DNA from: Turnera subulata
Taxonomy: Eukaryota; Streptophyta; Magnoliopsida; Malpighiales; Passifloraceae
Assembly (NCBI GenBank): GCA_028386065.3
Contig: JAKUCV010007779.1
Coordinates: 83,040 to 147,039 of the forward strand
Direction: 5' to 3'
Length of the DNA: 64,000 nucleotides
Within the stretch, counting starts at the first letter, position 1. Each line of letters begins with the position of its first letter. The translations under genes and the position numbers were made by a program. The notes under the pieces were generated by a model. It did no database searches, had not been told where the DNA came from, and worked only from the letters and a program-made list of their open reading frames with translations. This document shows, one piece after another, positions 24,121 through 36,123 of this stretch.

Positions 24121-25899
24121 AAGGTTAAAATAATTTTATATCCATTAAATCCCAAGATAGTGGAAAGCTTCAGGCTTTATGGCAAAGTTAGAGCACAGTT
24201 ATATGTTGCTAATGAGTTTATAGTAAAAGCTTCAGGTTTTATATTACTAGTAAGATAGACTACACTATGATATGGTACTTCAGGACCAATCTAATCTTTC
24301 CAAGATTTTTCATCTCTAACTCTCTTTTTTATTTTTTTTAAACATAGCATGGCTTTGGAAACTTCTTCAGGAGTCCCAATAATATAACATTAGTATCTAA
24401 ACCATCAACAACAATAATTATACTACACATATCCAAATTAATTCAAACCATGTAAAGATCAATTTAGTTTAATTGACTATATTCTTGGGAATTAGTTGCT
24501 TCAGGCAACTTGAATCCTTCAGGGATTCTCATGTGTATATCATGACTTATGGATCCATAAAAATAGGCTGTAAGAGCATCCATTAGACGCATTTCTAGTT
24601 TTGTTTTCATGTACTACCAGACTTATCAAACATTGAAAAATAATTGCATCCACTACAGGGGAGTATATCTCCACATAATCAATACCAGGTCATTGGGTAA
24701 AACATTGTGTGCAGTCGTGCATTATATTTTACTATTTCATTTTGTTCACTTCTTTTCCGCACAAATACCCATTTATAACTGACCAGTTTTACACCATCTG
24801 GTGTACGGACTACAAGTCCGAAAAACTTCTCGCATCACAAGCGAGTCTAACACAGCCTCAATTTTGTCTCTCTACTTTGGCCAATTATTTCTGCATCTAC
24901 ATTTATCAACAAATGTAGGTTCATGGTCCTCATTTTCTTCCATAATATTTAGCGCTAATTATATGCAAAAAATTCTATCGACGGTTATTTCACGTCGGTT
25001 CCATCTTATTTCTGACACAGTATAATTGATCGAGATCTCGTCATTTTCATTTATTTCAGGTACCTGAGTTACTTCTGGAACTTTATCAATTGTGTCAGAA
25101 ATCTCTTTTGGAGAATTTTCCTCATTTTGAGGATTTTCAATTCGAACATCTACTGGAGGTCTTATTTTCTCGTTGGGGCCATCTTGTATCTTTGTTCTTT
25201 TTTCTTTGTCGAGAATTTTTCTCTTTGGAACCGAGTAGTCTACCACGCTTCTGCCGTGCTTTTGGATTCATTTGCATTCTTTGCTTGTCCTTCGGGGACA
25301 TCAATTTTAACGAGAGCATCTACAGCTGGTTTATAGGATTTGGTCACTCTAGTAAATGCGTCTGGCAATTGATTTACTAAATCTTGCAAATGAATCATCT
25401 TTTGAACTCCAGGTTCACACTGATTTGTTCAAAGATCAAAACTAGAAATTGATATAGCATTTAAACAATCTCTTGATCCTGCTGCTTAGTTTCTCCCCCT
25501 GATGTTGGGTAAATACTTTTATCAAATTGACAATAAAAAAATAAATCTCCAGTTGATTTAATTATTTTATAACCGATGGAGATTCATACCCAACTTATAT
25601 TCCCAATCTTCCTTGAGCACTCACTTTAGTTCCTTGTGGTGGAGCAATTGGTGCATAACCAAAAATCCGAAGATGGGAGAAATTAAGTTCGTGACCATGA
25701 ACCAATTGAATGGGGAGATCTTATGATGACTTGTAGTCCTGATGTGCACAAGTGCTGCTGCATATAAAATAGCATGTTCCCAAGTAGTAATTTCTCATTA
25801 GCAATGGTCTTGTAATCAATTGGAAATATTCAATAAACGATTCACCCAGAACGTTTTGGGTATGAACATGAGCTACAGGATGTTCAACCATTATTTCCA

Positions 25900-26345
25900 A
25901 TAATATACATTAACCATTAAAGGAATACACCAGTATTATCAAGACTTATAGTCTTATAAAATAATTAGGTATGTATACCTGCAATTGGCTCTATTATTAA
26001 AATAAGTACACAAAATGCCAAATTCCGTCTAATAAGCACACAATAGACTATCTAGTCGATGCATCGATTAAAACCATAAAATTGCCTAGATGATCAACAT
26101 GGCGGATTTATTAGTCCGCGTATATGTCTCTTAATTATTTCCAAACTTGCTGGTGATTCTAGGCCAACCTCATCATAGGAAGACCGAATAATTACTTTTC
26201 CTCTGCAGCAAGCAAACACATGGAAATTCGTTGATTGTAAAAACTTCTAGTTTTTCAATGAATGACCAAATAAATTTTTAATAACTCTACACATCATTAT
26301 TGATCCGAGATGGCCCAACCGGTCATGCCAAACAAGAAATCCATG
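25900..26345 (-). pseudogene. Element A integrase N-terminal remnant
   Basis: Minus-strand reading gives WHDRLGHLGSIMM (GAG-pre-integrase), then IIRSSYDEVGLESPASLEII and KRHIRGLINPPC, as in Copia integrase N-termini. Several stops interrupt it. The order gag, integrase, reverse transcriptase is what marks the element as Copia. Confidence 0.7.
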
Positions 26346-26359
26346 AACCAACTTCGAGT

Positions 26360-26860
26360 TGGTGCCAGCTTCAGGCTGTGCAAACTATGTATTGTAATAA
26401 TTTAAGAAAAAATTATTTGCCAGCTTCAGGCTGCTATGTGCCAGCTTCAGGCTGGAAATGATAACTTTCACCGACTTAGATATTTGTAAAGTACAATCTA
26501 AGGGATAATGCAAGTAATCTTTTCACAAATTGTTTGTTACCTGCAGTAGTAGCCTTTATAATATAGAGATATTCAAACATCTCTTTCACTTATTGTCTCA
26601 ACGTAATATCCATTTGAATATTAATAAATTCATTTGAGACTTGAATAAAGTATCTTTTTATTATTGTAAGTAAAAAAAATTACTCTTCAGGAGTATGACA
26701 AAATTCATGCTCTTCTAGAGCGTAAATATTTGCTCTTCGAGAGCATATTAGAACTTCTGCTCTTCAGGAGTATATTAGTTTATAGTAAAACTTGTGCTCT
26801 TCTAGAGCTTAAATATGTGCTCTTCTAGAGCATAGTAAAACTCATGCTTTTCTGGACCAT
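26360..26860. repeat. Cluster of short imperfect palindromes in element A
   Basis: Three copies of CAGCTTCAGGCTG near 26360-26455 and six variants of GCTCTTCTAGAGC at about 26709, 26732, 26759, 26796, 26819 and 26846. Spacing alternates 23, 27, 37, 23, 27 bp. Each unit is nearly self-complementary. They lie in the protease-side part of a dead coding region. Confidence 0.7.
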
Positions 26861-27199
26861 ATTAATCTTCATCTCCTCTTTTTGAGATTGTACTATCATA
26901 TGCTACTTACAAATAATTTTCCTTTATTAAATATGAAATGTGTTATTGCATTGTCTTCAGGACAAATGCTCAAGTCATTATTCTTAAAAACATAATTTCA
27001 TATTCAGAATTAAAACTTACCAGATGTAACATATTATAAAAATAAATATAAATAAAATTATAATGAAATAAAATATAACTCATAATAACAAGATAAAACT
27101 GAATATAAAATAAAAATAAAATTTATTTTGTACATTTATCATAAAATATATATTCACTTGCACCTTCAGGGTAAGCAAGATAAATAATGGCATCATGGT

Positions 27200-27937
27200 C
27201 TTCAACTTGAGCAAAGTTAGTTTCAACAACCTTATATTTGTCCTACAGGGACACTTGATAAATTTCTACCATATGCCTTACTACATGACATGTTCATGAC
27301 CAATAGCCTCTTTACGGTCACGATTAAAATTACCATTATACGACCACATTCACTTTAGGGAATGGAACAAAGATAGTTAAACGGGATTCATGATTTTTCA
27401 TGAATAACTTATTATATTATTCTGCCACAAGTAGGCATGAAATTAAATCCAAAAATTTCGTGAAATCTTCTTCACGATATTGCTACTGCAGGAGTACATT
27501 TAATGTATTAACATGGATATTTTTTTTTAACTTATCAGCATCAATAATATTTTCTCCATATAATTTCATCTGAGGACTTATAACATAACTGAATTATATT
27601 CGTACACAGATTTAAAATCTTGCACCCTCAGATGCATCGAATCATAACGAAATTTTGGAAGAATAACTATCTTCTGGTGGTGATACATTTCTTATAAATT
27701 CTTCCAAAGATCTACAGGATCTTTTACGGTAGAATATTCAGTCTTTAGACTAGTATGTAGATGATGGCAAATAAAAATTATAGCTCGCCTTATTTAAACT
27801 GGATGCTTTTTTTTTCTTTCTTTTATGGTGTCTCTCAGACCATTAGCATCTAAATGCATTTCAGCATCGAATGCCATTGACAAATTTCTTCTGGAAATGT
27901 CAAGGGCCTCGAATTTAAGTTTTGTAATATTAACCAT
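27200..27937 (-). pseudogene. Element A gag remnant
   Basis: Starts with an ATG at 27937 followed by VNITKLKFEALDISRRNLSM and AFDAEMHLDANGLRDTI, the N-terminus of Copia gag. Around 27310 a zinc-knuckle end reads GYWS, TGA, TC, then VVRHMVEIYQVSLK. The stop fits a CGA to TGA change. The middle cannot be followed in one frame. Confidence 0.65.
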
Positions 27938-28159
27938 TATAACAGTAATAACAACAAAAGATATAAAACAAATATTAAGAGTAGTAGAACAATAATAACA
28001 TAAAATATGTAATATATATACACTTACTCAATAAATCTTTCAGCAATATTAGTAGAATAATAATATAGAACATGTAATATATATAGAAATGATGAAAGTG
28101 GTAATAAGAAAAGTTTAGAAATAAATACCTTATTTGGCTAGAGACTCGTGCTGATAACG

Positions 28160-28635
28160 TGTTATAAAATTGAGGATGAACTTCACTTCATGATGGAATA
28201 ATACAAGCTTGATCAAGGTAATAATACAACCTTGATGAAAGTAATACAACTTTATTGGTAATAATACAACTTTGATAATAATGGTAATGGAGAATAATAA
28301 AATATAGATGGAGGAAGGAAAAGAGGTGTATGGAAATGAGAAGAGAGTGAAGTTTATGATAGGATGTATGTGTGTGTATATGAAAATGAAGGGGGTATTT
28401 ATAGGTAAAAATAGGAGGATAAAAACAAATAAGTTAGGTTGGATTATAAGAATTAATATCACATGGATTTAGGTAGTGAAGATGAAGAAAAAGGAGGTAG
28501 AAAGGTAGGTAGAAGAAAAACCCATGTGAAAGTTTGGTATATGGTAAAGAATTTTACCGGAGATAAATTTGAGTACGGTAAAAATGAGTTTTACTGGATG
28601 GTAGCAATGACATTCACCATAATTTATTTATAACA
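28160..28635 (-). repeat. Element A 5' LTR
   Basis: 476 bp. The 5' LTR in element sense, followed on the minus strand by the putative primer site TATCAGCACGAG and then gag. Confidence 0.92.
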
Positions 28636-28863
28636 CTAACAATGTTCTTTTAAATTTATACGACTCCCCCAATAAAAGACCTTACCTAGAGGAATTGAGT
28701 GACAAATCACTTACAACTCACTACTTAATTACTGAAAAAGAGAATCGTAGGTTACATAATTAAGCTTCATTAACGGGAAGTCTTATAGAACGAATCTCTC
28801 TTTCGTTCAAAAAAAATCACTTTGAAGTACTTTTTATTCCAGAAGTACAATTAAACACCTAGT

Positions 28864-30252
28864 TGTTAGTATAATGCCCAAAAACTAATCATTGGATGAT
28901 TATGTTACTTTTAGAGTCATGATATTTGATTAAGGTTTTATTCCAATAAATGTGTTCGTTTATTTATTTATGTCTATGATGATAGCTTGGACATATTTAT
29001 AACCCAAGAATATTTTATATTCTTAAAAAGTCCCTAGTCGATTATTATTATGGACGGGTTGTAAAAATAAATTAAGACTAGCGTATGTTGAGAGTCATAT
29101 AAGAAATGAGGTCTGCATACGGGCACAAGTTAGGGAACTTGTGGACTGGACCGACCCAACTTAAAAACACCACATGGATCATTACATGTTGTCATTGGTG
29201 GTTCTTATAAGTATTGTCTTTAGACCTGAGATCATCAAGGTTCCCAACATATTAGTCATGTGCTTTGATATTACTCTTGGTTACTCGTAATTGGGTAGAC
29301 ATTAGAGTTATAATTGGGCACGTGATATAATGTGTAGTGGGATTTCTTTGGTCAAGATGGAATTTGTCTAGTCCATGTAATGGGAAATATATCTTCTGGG
29401 CCCCTTGATGGAGTTGAATTGTAAAATGCATGCCCATGCTCAAATTGATTGATGTGAGATAACAATTGTATTTGTTTTGGACAGTCAACTCGGATTCAAG
29501 AAACCATAGATTAAACATATACAAGAATGACATATTCCATGTCTCGTATTTTATCTTGATATTATAAGACAAAGGGACAAAGACACAATAATAAGGCTTG
29601 TTGAATCGGTATTGATCTTGTCACTTGGGTAGCAATGATGTGTTGCTAGACACCACTCATTGTTTATAATTATAAATATGATTTTATAATTATTGCCAAC
29701 GTGATTAGAGCCTATAGGGTCGCACAGTCAGGACTGTTAATTTGAGCTATGAGTCCAAAAGAGTTTGAATAAGTTATTGGACCAAGTTTTGGGTTATTAA
29801 TAATAAGCCCATTAAGTTTATTATTAAGCCCAAAATATTACAGCCCAAAGATGATTAGGGTTAATCCAGCACACCTAGGGCTTCATGTCTTTACATATAT
29901 GTGATATATGTTTGGTGATCTATATAGTGTGGCTACACATCACAAAATTAGTACACAGAAAATCCTAGCTGTTCTTTCATTCTTAAAAATAGCTAGCACT
30001 GTTGTGAGGTCTCAATCCAGAGATTGTGTGACGGTTCCTGGAGATTGACAGTTCTTGTGGATACCTTAGAGAAATCGAATACTTTGTCTGGTTTTAAACT
30101 GATTCAGCTCAACAGTTGAGTGAAAGATCTCAACCAAAACAGGTACTGAATTTTATCTATTCGATTTATCCCGTTTCACATGGACCTTGTGATGGTTTCA
30201 GATTTGATTCCGCTGCGTGTTAACTCCTTGTTTGTGTATTCAAAACCCAACA
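28864..30252 (+). repeat. Element B 5' LTR
   Basis: 1389 bp, TGTTAGTATAATGCCC at the start and CCAACA at the end, closely similar to 52662-54048. Confidence 0.95.
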
Positions 30253-31833
30253 GTGGTAGCGGAGCCTCTTGTGAAACTATAAATCGAATTTGATTGTTTG
30301 TTTATATGAACTGCTGTTTGTGATATAGTGTGATTGGTGTGGTTTTTGTCGATTAGTTTTGTCTAATTTTAATCATGTTGATTTGTATATGATATCAATC
30401 AGAGTGTGTTTTCAACAGTAAGTCGAATGAGTTCGACACAGAAAGATCGATTGGTATGAGATGCCAGAAAAAAAGTTTTCCACAAGGACCTTTTTTTTTC
30501 TTGAGGGACCGGAGAAAGAGGCAAGACGGGTTAGGCTTGGGATTTTTTTTTCATTTATCTTGGGGGAAACAGAACTAAGGAAGTCTATCGGGCCTATCGG
30601 AGTTCCTATTAAAGACTAGATTGAGCAAATCTCCCGGCATTGCATCTAAACTCTTAACTTTCTTATATCATATCTTTCCTTCTTCTATTATGGTATTCTA
30701 GTATAAAAAGGAATACAAGCATTAACTCCATTGCATATCATAGAGCTAATTCTATTACTATCTTATTTCACATCAGATTCTGATTCTATGATTCTAGTGC
30801 ACTATCTTTAACACAGAAAAATATAGGGTGGAATTTGAATGTCAAATTCGGATAAAACACACAAGTCCCGCGCGGCCGGGCGGTCATGTCGCTTGGACCA
30901 CCATGCCTCGGCGGTCATGTGTGTAAGACCGCCAGGTCATGGCGGACATCAACGTACGACTGTCGTCCATGGCGGTCAGGTACACCCTAAAGTCGATTTT
31001 TCTCCCGTTTTGATTCTAATTTGATTTTACATGAACTGTACAGTACTAACTCTGCGTTGCGCCTTATACTACAATAATGTTGAGACCATATTACATGTAA
31101 TTATGAATTAAATGCTTGTTGTATGTGCTTTTGTGAAGCATGGTGCATGGTTACGTCTATACAACATTCTAAGGCTTGAGATTAGTCTACAACCATGTCA
31201 CATTACGTTGTTGTTGATTACGTGTGATGCTTGTCCATTATATATATGATATATAATGTGTTAGTTACATGCATATATCGTTTGAACAAATTGTTTTATG
31301 TGGATTAAAGTAAAATCCCTCAACATAATATTAAGTTCTTATGTGTTGCCTTCCATTGATTAGCACTCATCTAGACTTAGATCAACACTTGGCAGGTTTG
31401 CCAAAGCAAAGTGGCAATGTTTATCTTAGTAAGATGCGATGGGATAATTGTAATATCCAAACTGCTAGTCATGAGTTGGACTTAACTAAGTCATCCCAAT
31501 AGGATAGGGGGACTTAGAGGCAAGGAGTTGAGAAATGTCGATGAGATCGACTAGAGCGAGAGTTGTTCACTCAACTATCCAAGAGTTGCAAGAGATGTAA
31601 TTGACAAGAGGTTGTCTACCTAAATAGCCGTAGTATAAGTGATTAGCCAAAGCTAACTTATATTACTGCGAAATATAGATCTTGGCCCACTAGAATACTT
31701 ATGGTTAAGTATTTCGAAATAATACATGAGGGTTATTATTTCAGTGGAAGTATCATTTAATGAAATTTCTTGTTAAATGATTTTGTATATGCATGGCTCT
31801 TATTATGTGTGATTTAATTATTGTAGAGTTACC
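30253..31833 (+). other. Element B untranslated leader
   Basis: Non-coding stretch between primer site and gag. At 30870-30985 it holds GC-rich self-complementary motifs: several GGCGGTCAT copies and an exact GGCGGTC / GACCGCC hairpin. The section 30455-30840 has no counterpart in the leader of the related element G, so it is an insertion or a replaced part of unknown origin. Confidence 0.6.
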
Positions 31834-32430
31834 ATGGCACAAAACATAAACACTACATCACTACGATCAACCCTTGAGATGGAAAAGCTGAATGCAAACA
31901 ACTTTCTTAAGTGGCATCGAAATTTGAGGATTGTCCTCAAGCAAGAAAAGAAGTTGTATGTCCTTGAAGGGCCTGTTCCTGATGAACCAGCTGCCACTAC
32001 TCCCAGTGCGGAGAAAGATGCTTATAAGAAGCATACGGATGATGCATTGGATGTAGCCTGCCTCACGTTGATCAACATGAAATCTGAACTCCAGAAGCAA
32101 CATAAAAAGCTGGGTGCTTTCGATATGATCAAACACCTTAAGATGCTCTTTGAGGGGCAAGCTAGGCATGAGAGGTATGAGACCTCAAAGGCATTGTTCC
32201 AGTGCAAAATGGCTGAGTCGTCACCTGTTCGACCTCATATGCTCAAGATAATGGCATACATCGAGAGCCTTGAGCATCTGGGTTTTCCTTTGCAGAGGAA
32301 GATGGCTGTTGACCTTGTCCTGCAATCGTTGCCGGACAGTTATAGTCAATTTGTCATGAACTTCAACATGAATCATCTTGATAAGACATTGAAAGAGCTG
32401 CTTAACATGCTGGGAACTACTGAGCAGCAG
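31834..32430 (+). pseudogene. Element B gag, N-terminal part, split by element C
   Basis: 199 residues from MAQNINTTSLRSTLEMEKL. UBN2-type Copia gag: KLNANNFLKWHRNLRIVLKQ, LYVLEGPVPDEP, DVACLTLINMKSELQK, LQSLPDSYSQFVMNFNMNH. The protein would form the particle that carries the element RNA. The frame is open right up to the target-site duplication AGCAG at 32426-32430, and the rest of gag resumes at 47700, 15 kb away. The match of the flanks shows that C inserted cleanly in a gag that was still open here. Confidence 0.9.
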
Positions 32431-32922
32431 TGATATGGAAAAATATAGAGAGAAAATGGAAATTGTATTAGTCTTTCCAATTTTCCATTAGTTTTGTACA
32501 TAGATGAGGGCTTTCTATTTATAGAGCCAAATACACTTTTTTGGTGGCCCTACTTTTCCGTGAATTGCTCAATGTTTTAAGGAGCTGATTCCTAACTTCT
32601 TGAGTAAGTCTTGACTTGACTTGCTTGAGAAGTCAAATGTCACGTGGTTCCCGTCGGGATCCTTGGGTTGCCGTAGAGCTTCCTCGGGGATGCCGAGAGT
32701 GTCCTCTGAGCTAGTACAGGCTGCCTCAGGTTGGCTTCCGGTATGGGTCCTCGGACCATTGTGTAGCTTCATCAGGAACCTTGAGTCTTGGGACCGCGAG
32801 CTTCCCGGGGAACATCTTGGTTAGTATGGGCTCCTCTGGTTGTTTGGTTTTATGGGCCATCACGTAGTCCGGATTATGGGCTCGAGGGTTTGTCGGGTTC
32901 AGTAACATTTTGGGCCATATCA
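32431..32922 (-). repeat. Element C 3' LTR
   Basis: 492 bp, next to the polypurine tract at 32923-32935. TATAAATAG on the minus strand near 32517 marks the core promoter of this LTR. Confidence 0.92.
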
Positions 32923-34535
32923 CTAGCCCCCTAAACGGTTGAATCTTGGTACAAATTCAGGCATTTAAGTATTTATGGCCCTTTGGATGTCGTCATATTT
33001 AAGGAATATGCTTTGAAGAATACTGCCTCGTTAAAAACCTTATCAGTAAAAACCCAATGGGATAAAAACCTGATGAGAAAAAAAGGGTGCAGTGTTAGGA
33101 AGGTTTTGAGGGAGCAATGGCCTATGCCTTCTTGTAAAATTTCCAAATGTTGGTGTGGGAAGCATCTTGATAAGCTCCGAAGTGACATGCTGAATAATGA
33201 GTTTTGACTTGGTATGCGGCTTTTTGAACCGAGGTATTTGTACTCTTTTCAGCTGCTTGGGTAGGTACCCTTTTTGTTTGTGAAGAGCCTCTTTAAGAGG
33301 TGGGCGGCCTTTTAGGTGCCATCTGATTAGATGGCGTTAGAAGGAGGGCATCCATAAGGACATTGGTTCCTCTGAGAGGGTATTTGTGAAGACTCTTCAT
33401 CATCCTTGATAGGATTCGAACTTCTCTTGCACCATTTGGAATCTGCAGGTAGCACTTTTTGCTTCCAGTCCCATCATTTAGAGTGATTTCTTGTTCCCAG
33501 CCTTGTATGAGTCCTGGTGAGGATTTTCTCAGAGGGTAGCTGTTTCCCTCTCAGTTTCCTGAGTGGTAGTCATTTGTTTGCACGTTGAGTGTGTGGTTTT
33601 GGGGAACTCCCCCCTTCACTGATTAAAGGGTATTATTGCATTTGTCATCTTCATTGAGCACCCTTTGGCTTTCATTATGAGCCTCCTTAGAGTCTCGGTT
33701 CAGAACCACTCTACGGGTGATCTTCGTTGGGCTACTCCTGGCCTTCGGTTTGGGACCTCCATGAGGTCTCTTGATTAGCACCACTTTGTAGTTTATCTTC
33801 TTTGGGCACCTCCTGGCCTTCATTTTGGCACCTCTGCAGGGTCTTTTGTTTCAAACTGCAATGGGATATCTTCGTCGGGCACCTCCTGACCTTCGTTTTG
33901 AGACCTCTGTAGGGTCTTTGTTAGGAACTCCTCCACGGATTATCTACATTGGGCACCTCTAGGCCTTCATTTTGGGACCTCCATGAGGTCTTTTTTGGGA
34001 ACCACTCCACGGGTTTTCTACATTGGGCACCTCTAGGCCTTCATTTTGGGACCTCCATGAGGTCTTTATTGAGAACTACTCCACGGGTTATCTACATTGG
34101 GCACCTCTAGGCCTTCATTTTGGGACCTCCATGAGGTCTTTGTTGGGAACCACTCTACGGGTTATCTACATTGGGCACCTCTAGCCCTTCATTTTTTGAC
34201 CTCCATGAGGTCTTTGTTGGGAACCACTCCACGGGTTATCTACATTGGGCACCTCCAGGCCTTCAATTTGGGACCTCCATGAGGTCTCTGTTGGGAACCA
34301 CTCCACGGGTTATCTACGTTTGGCACCTCCTAGCCTTGGTTGTAGAACCTCAATGAGTTCTTTGTTTTGAACCACTCTATGGGTTGTCTACATTGGCGCT
34401 AGAAGGAGGGCCTTTGTAATATCTCCATTTTCTGAAAGGGAGCTTTGGTATTAGGGGCCTTATTAGGAAAAAGGTGAACTTTGGTGCTACTTTGTCATCC
34501 TCTGGAATGGCTTTTAGGCATTTGGAACCCCGTTC
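32923..34535 (-). other. Element C internal region, left of element D
   Basis: No domain can be recognised on either strand. The first 700 bp are unique; the rest is the 74-bp repeat tract. It resumes at 41479 after element D. Confidence 0.6.
33655..34395. repeat. 74-bp tandem repeat, about ten units
   Basis: The motif GGGCACCT recurs at 33729 (variant), 33803, 33877, 33951, 34025, 34099, 34173, 34247 and 34321 (variant), exactly 74 bp apart. Each unit also holds GACCTCCATGAGGTC, itself an inverted repeat. Units are most alike in the middle and decay toward the ends, as expected from unequal exchange. Confidence 0.95.
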
Positions 34536-35886
34536 TGTTAGAATTGGTGCCCTACGCTAGAGGAGGGGGGGGGGGGGGGGGGGTGAATAGCGTTTTATGG
34601 ACAAAATAAAAAACTTGCAGGAAATAATTGCGGAATTGAAAGAATGAAGGACACACCGAATTTATGCTGGTTCACTCTCTCGAAGATTTCACTATCTAGG
34701 TTAAGCTTCTGGGTGCTTAACAATCCGTATACAAACCTAGAGCTCGAGTCACACGAAACTCTACTTGCTTGAAGATACCTCACTTCAAGACTTCTCTCAA
34801 GAAAGAAAACACTCTTCCTATGAGTTACTATAGGGGAGCATTCCTCCCTTAAGGTGTATGAACAACACTTAAAAAACACTCAAACAAAAGCTCTCTCAAA
34901 GAGTGGATATGAGTAACAAGTAAAGCACAATAAGGCAACTCTCTGAATTCTCAAGGATATTAGCTCATAAAAACTTGAATGAATGTGTATCAATGAATGA
35001 TAAATGTATGGAGAGTTGATTGTTAATAAATAGAGGAGTAAATGCTCTATTTATATGTCTAAAAACTTATATGACAGTTGGGGAATCATTCCAAAACATC
35101 TTTAGACAAAACAACATAGAAAGATGCAAAAGGTTTCTGCCTAAAACGACACAACATCGATGTTTAGCAATAGAACATCGATGTTTGGCCAGTAAATATG
35201 ACTTATTGGGCCAACTGTCACTAAAACATCGATGTTCTAAACTTAAACATCGATGTTTTAGCCCAGCGGTCACTAAAACATCGATTGTTTAAACTTGAAC
35301 ATCGATGTTTTGGAGCACTGCTAAAACAATTTAAAACAATGAACAGTAGAACATCGATGTTTAAACTTTGAACATCGATGTTTGAACAGTAGAACATCGA
35401 TGTTTGAAAAGTGAACATCGATGTGAATAGTGTTTCTGCAAAACATCTTGAAATGCAATCGGGCAGGAGAACATCGATGTTTGGGATGCCAACATCGATG
35501 TTTTGAGCTACTGCCGCTTTTGATAAACCTTTTAGAAGGCAGGAACATCGATGTTTAGAAACACAACATCGATGTTTAGTGCTCAAAAACCATTTTTATG
35601 ATTGATAAAAAGAATGCTATGCATGAGAAAAAATTGATTATGTTTGAGCTAACATCTTGGAAGAATTTGAGTGTTAACCTTTTACAATTAGGTTCCTAAA
35701 TCTTCTTGTGCTTCAATTCTTGTGCTCTTCTTCACTTTACATTTCTTCTCTTTGAGTCATTTCTTTTTGCTTCGGGAGTGATTTCTTTTTGCCTCGGGTT
35801 TGTCGTCATTTTGAATCAATGTCCGGTTTGTCAATATCAAAACCTGTATGAGAAAAGGAGGCATTAGCAAAACACTATTTCTAACA
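34536..35886 (-). repeat. Element D 3' LTR
   Basis: 1351 bp. TATAAATAG on the minus strand at about 35046-35054 is the probable TATA box. A run of 19 G at 34565-34583 corresponds to only about 7 G in the other LTR. Palindrome pairs fill 35153-35576 upstream of the TATA box. Confidence 0.93.
35153..35576. repeat. Array of paired AACATCGATGTT palindromes, seven pairs
   Basis: Copies start at 35153, 35174, 35225, 35246, 35277, 35298, 35350, 35371, 35393, 35414, 35470, 35491, 35544 and 35565. Within every pair the distance is exactly 21 bp; between pairs it ranges from about 22 to 56 bp. Each pair can fold into a 12-bp stem with a 9-nt loop. One copy has an extra T and one has lost its last bases. 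The array lies 100-520 bp upstream of the LTR TATA box. Confidence 0.95.
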
Positions 35887-36123
35887 ATTTCCCCCTTTTT
35901 GATAATGACAAACGAAGAAGAGTATATGTCAAGTGTATGGATTCAAAATGAGGTTAATTCCACTACGTTTGTCAAAACGTGATTCCCCCTAACTTGATGC
36001 ATATACATATACTCTTATTTAATCTTCCCCCTTTTGGCATTAGCAAAAAGAATAACAATGGCAAACTAAAGATTAAATTGAAGAGACATAATCAAAAGAT
36101 AGCAAAAGAGTCGATACTCCCTG

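Larger units (their letters stand above)
23081..28635 (-). mobile_element. Element A: degenerate Copia LTR retrotransposon
   Basis: Complete LTR retrotransposon of 5555 bp. LTRs 23081-23560 and 28160-28635 begin TGTTATAA and end TAACA. A perfect 5-bp target-site duplication CTAAC flanks both sides (23076-23080, 28636-28640). The polypurine tract AAGGGGGGG adjoins the left LTR on the minus strand, and TATCAGCACGAG, the likely primer site, follows the right LTR. In sense order it holds gag from 27937 (VNITKLKFEALDISRRNLS), a zinc-knuckle trace near 27310 (GYWS, stop, TC), the pre-integrase motif WHDRLGHLGSIMM near 26300-26340, the linker ENDEISINY at 25000-25060, reverse transcriptase traces near 24500 (RIPEGFKLPEATN), and RNase H at 23800-24000. 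Stops and frameshifts are throughout, so it is not autonomous. Confidence 0.93.

Noticed and set aside
30455..30840. Possible organelle DNA in the leader of element B
   Set aside because: The sequence differs in character from its flanks, but I could not recognise any plastid or mitochondrial gene in it.
35153..35576. CRISPR-like array of repeats and spacers
   Set aside because: Units are short palindromes with pair-wise spacing inside plant LTRs, there are no cas genes, and the host is a plant. A CRISPR array is not plausible.
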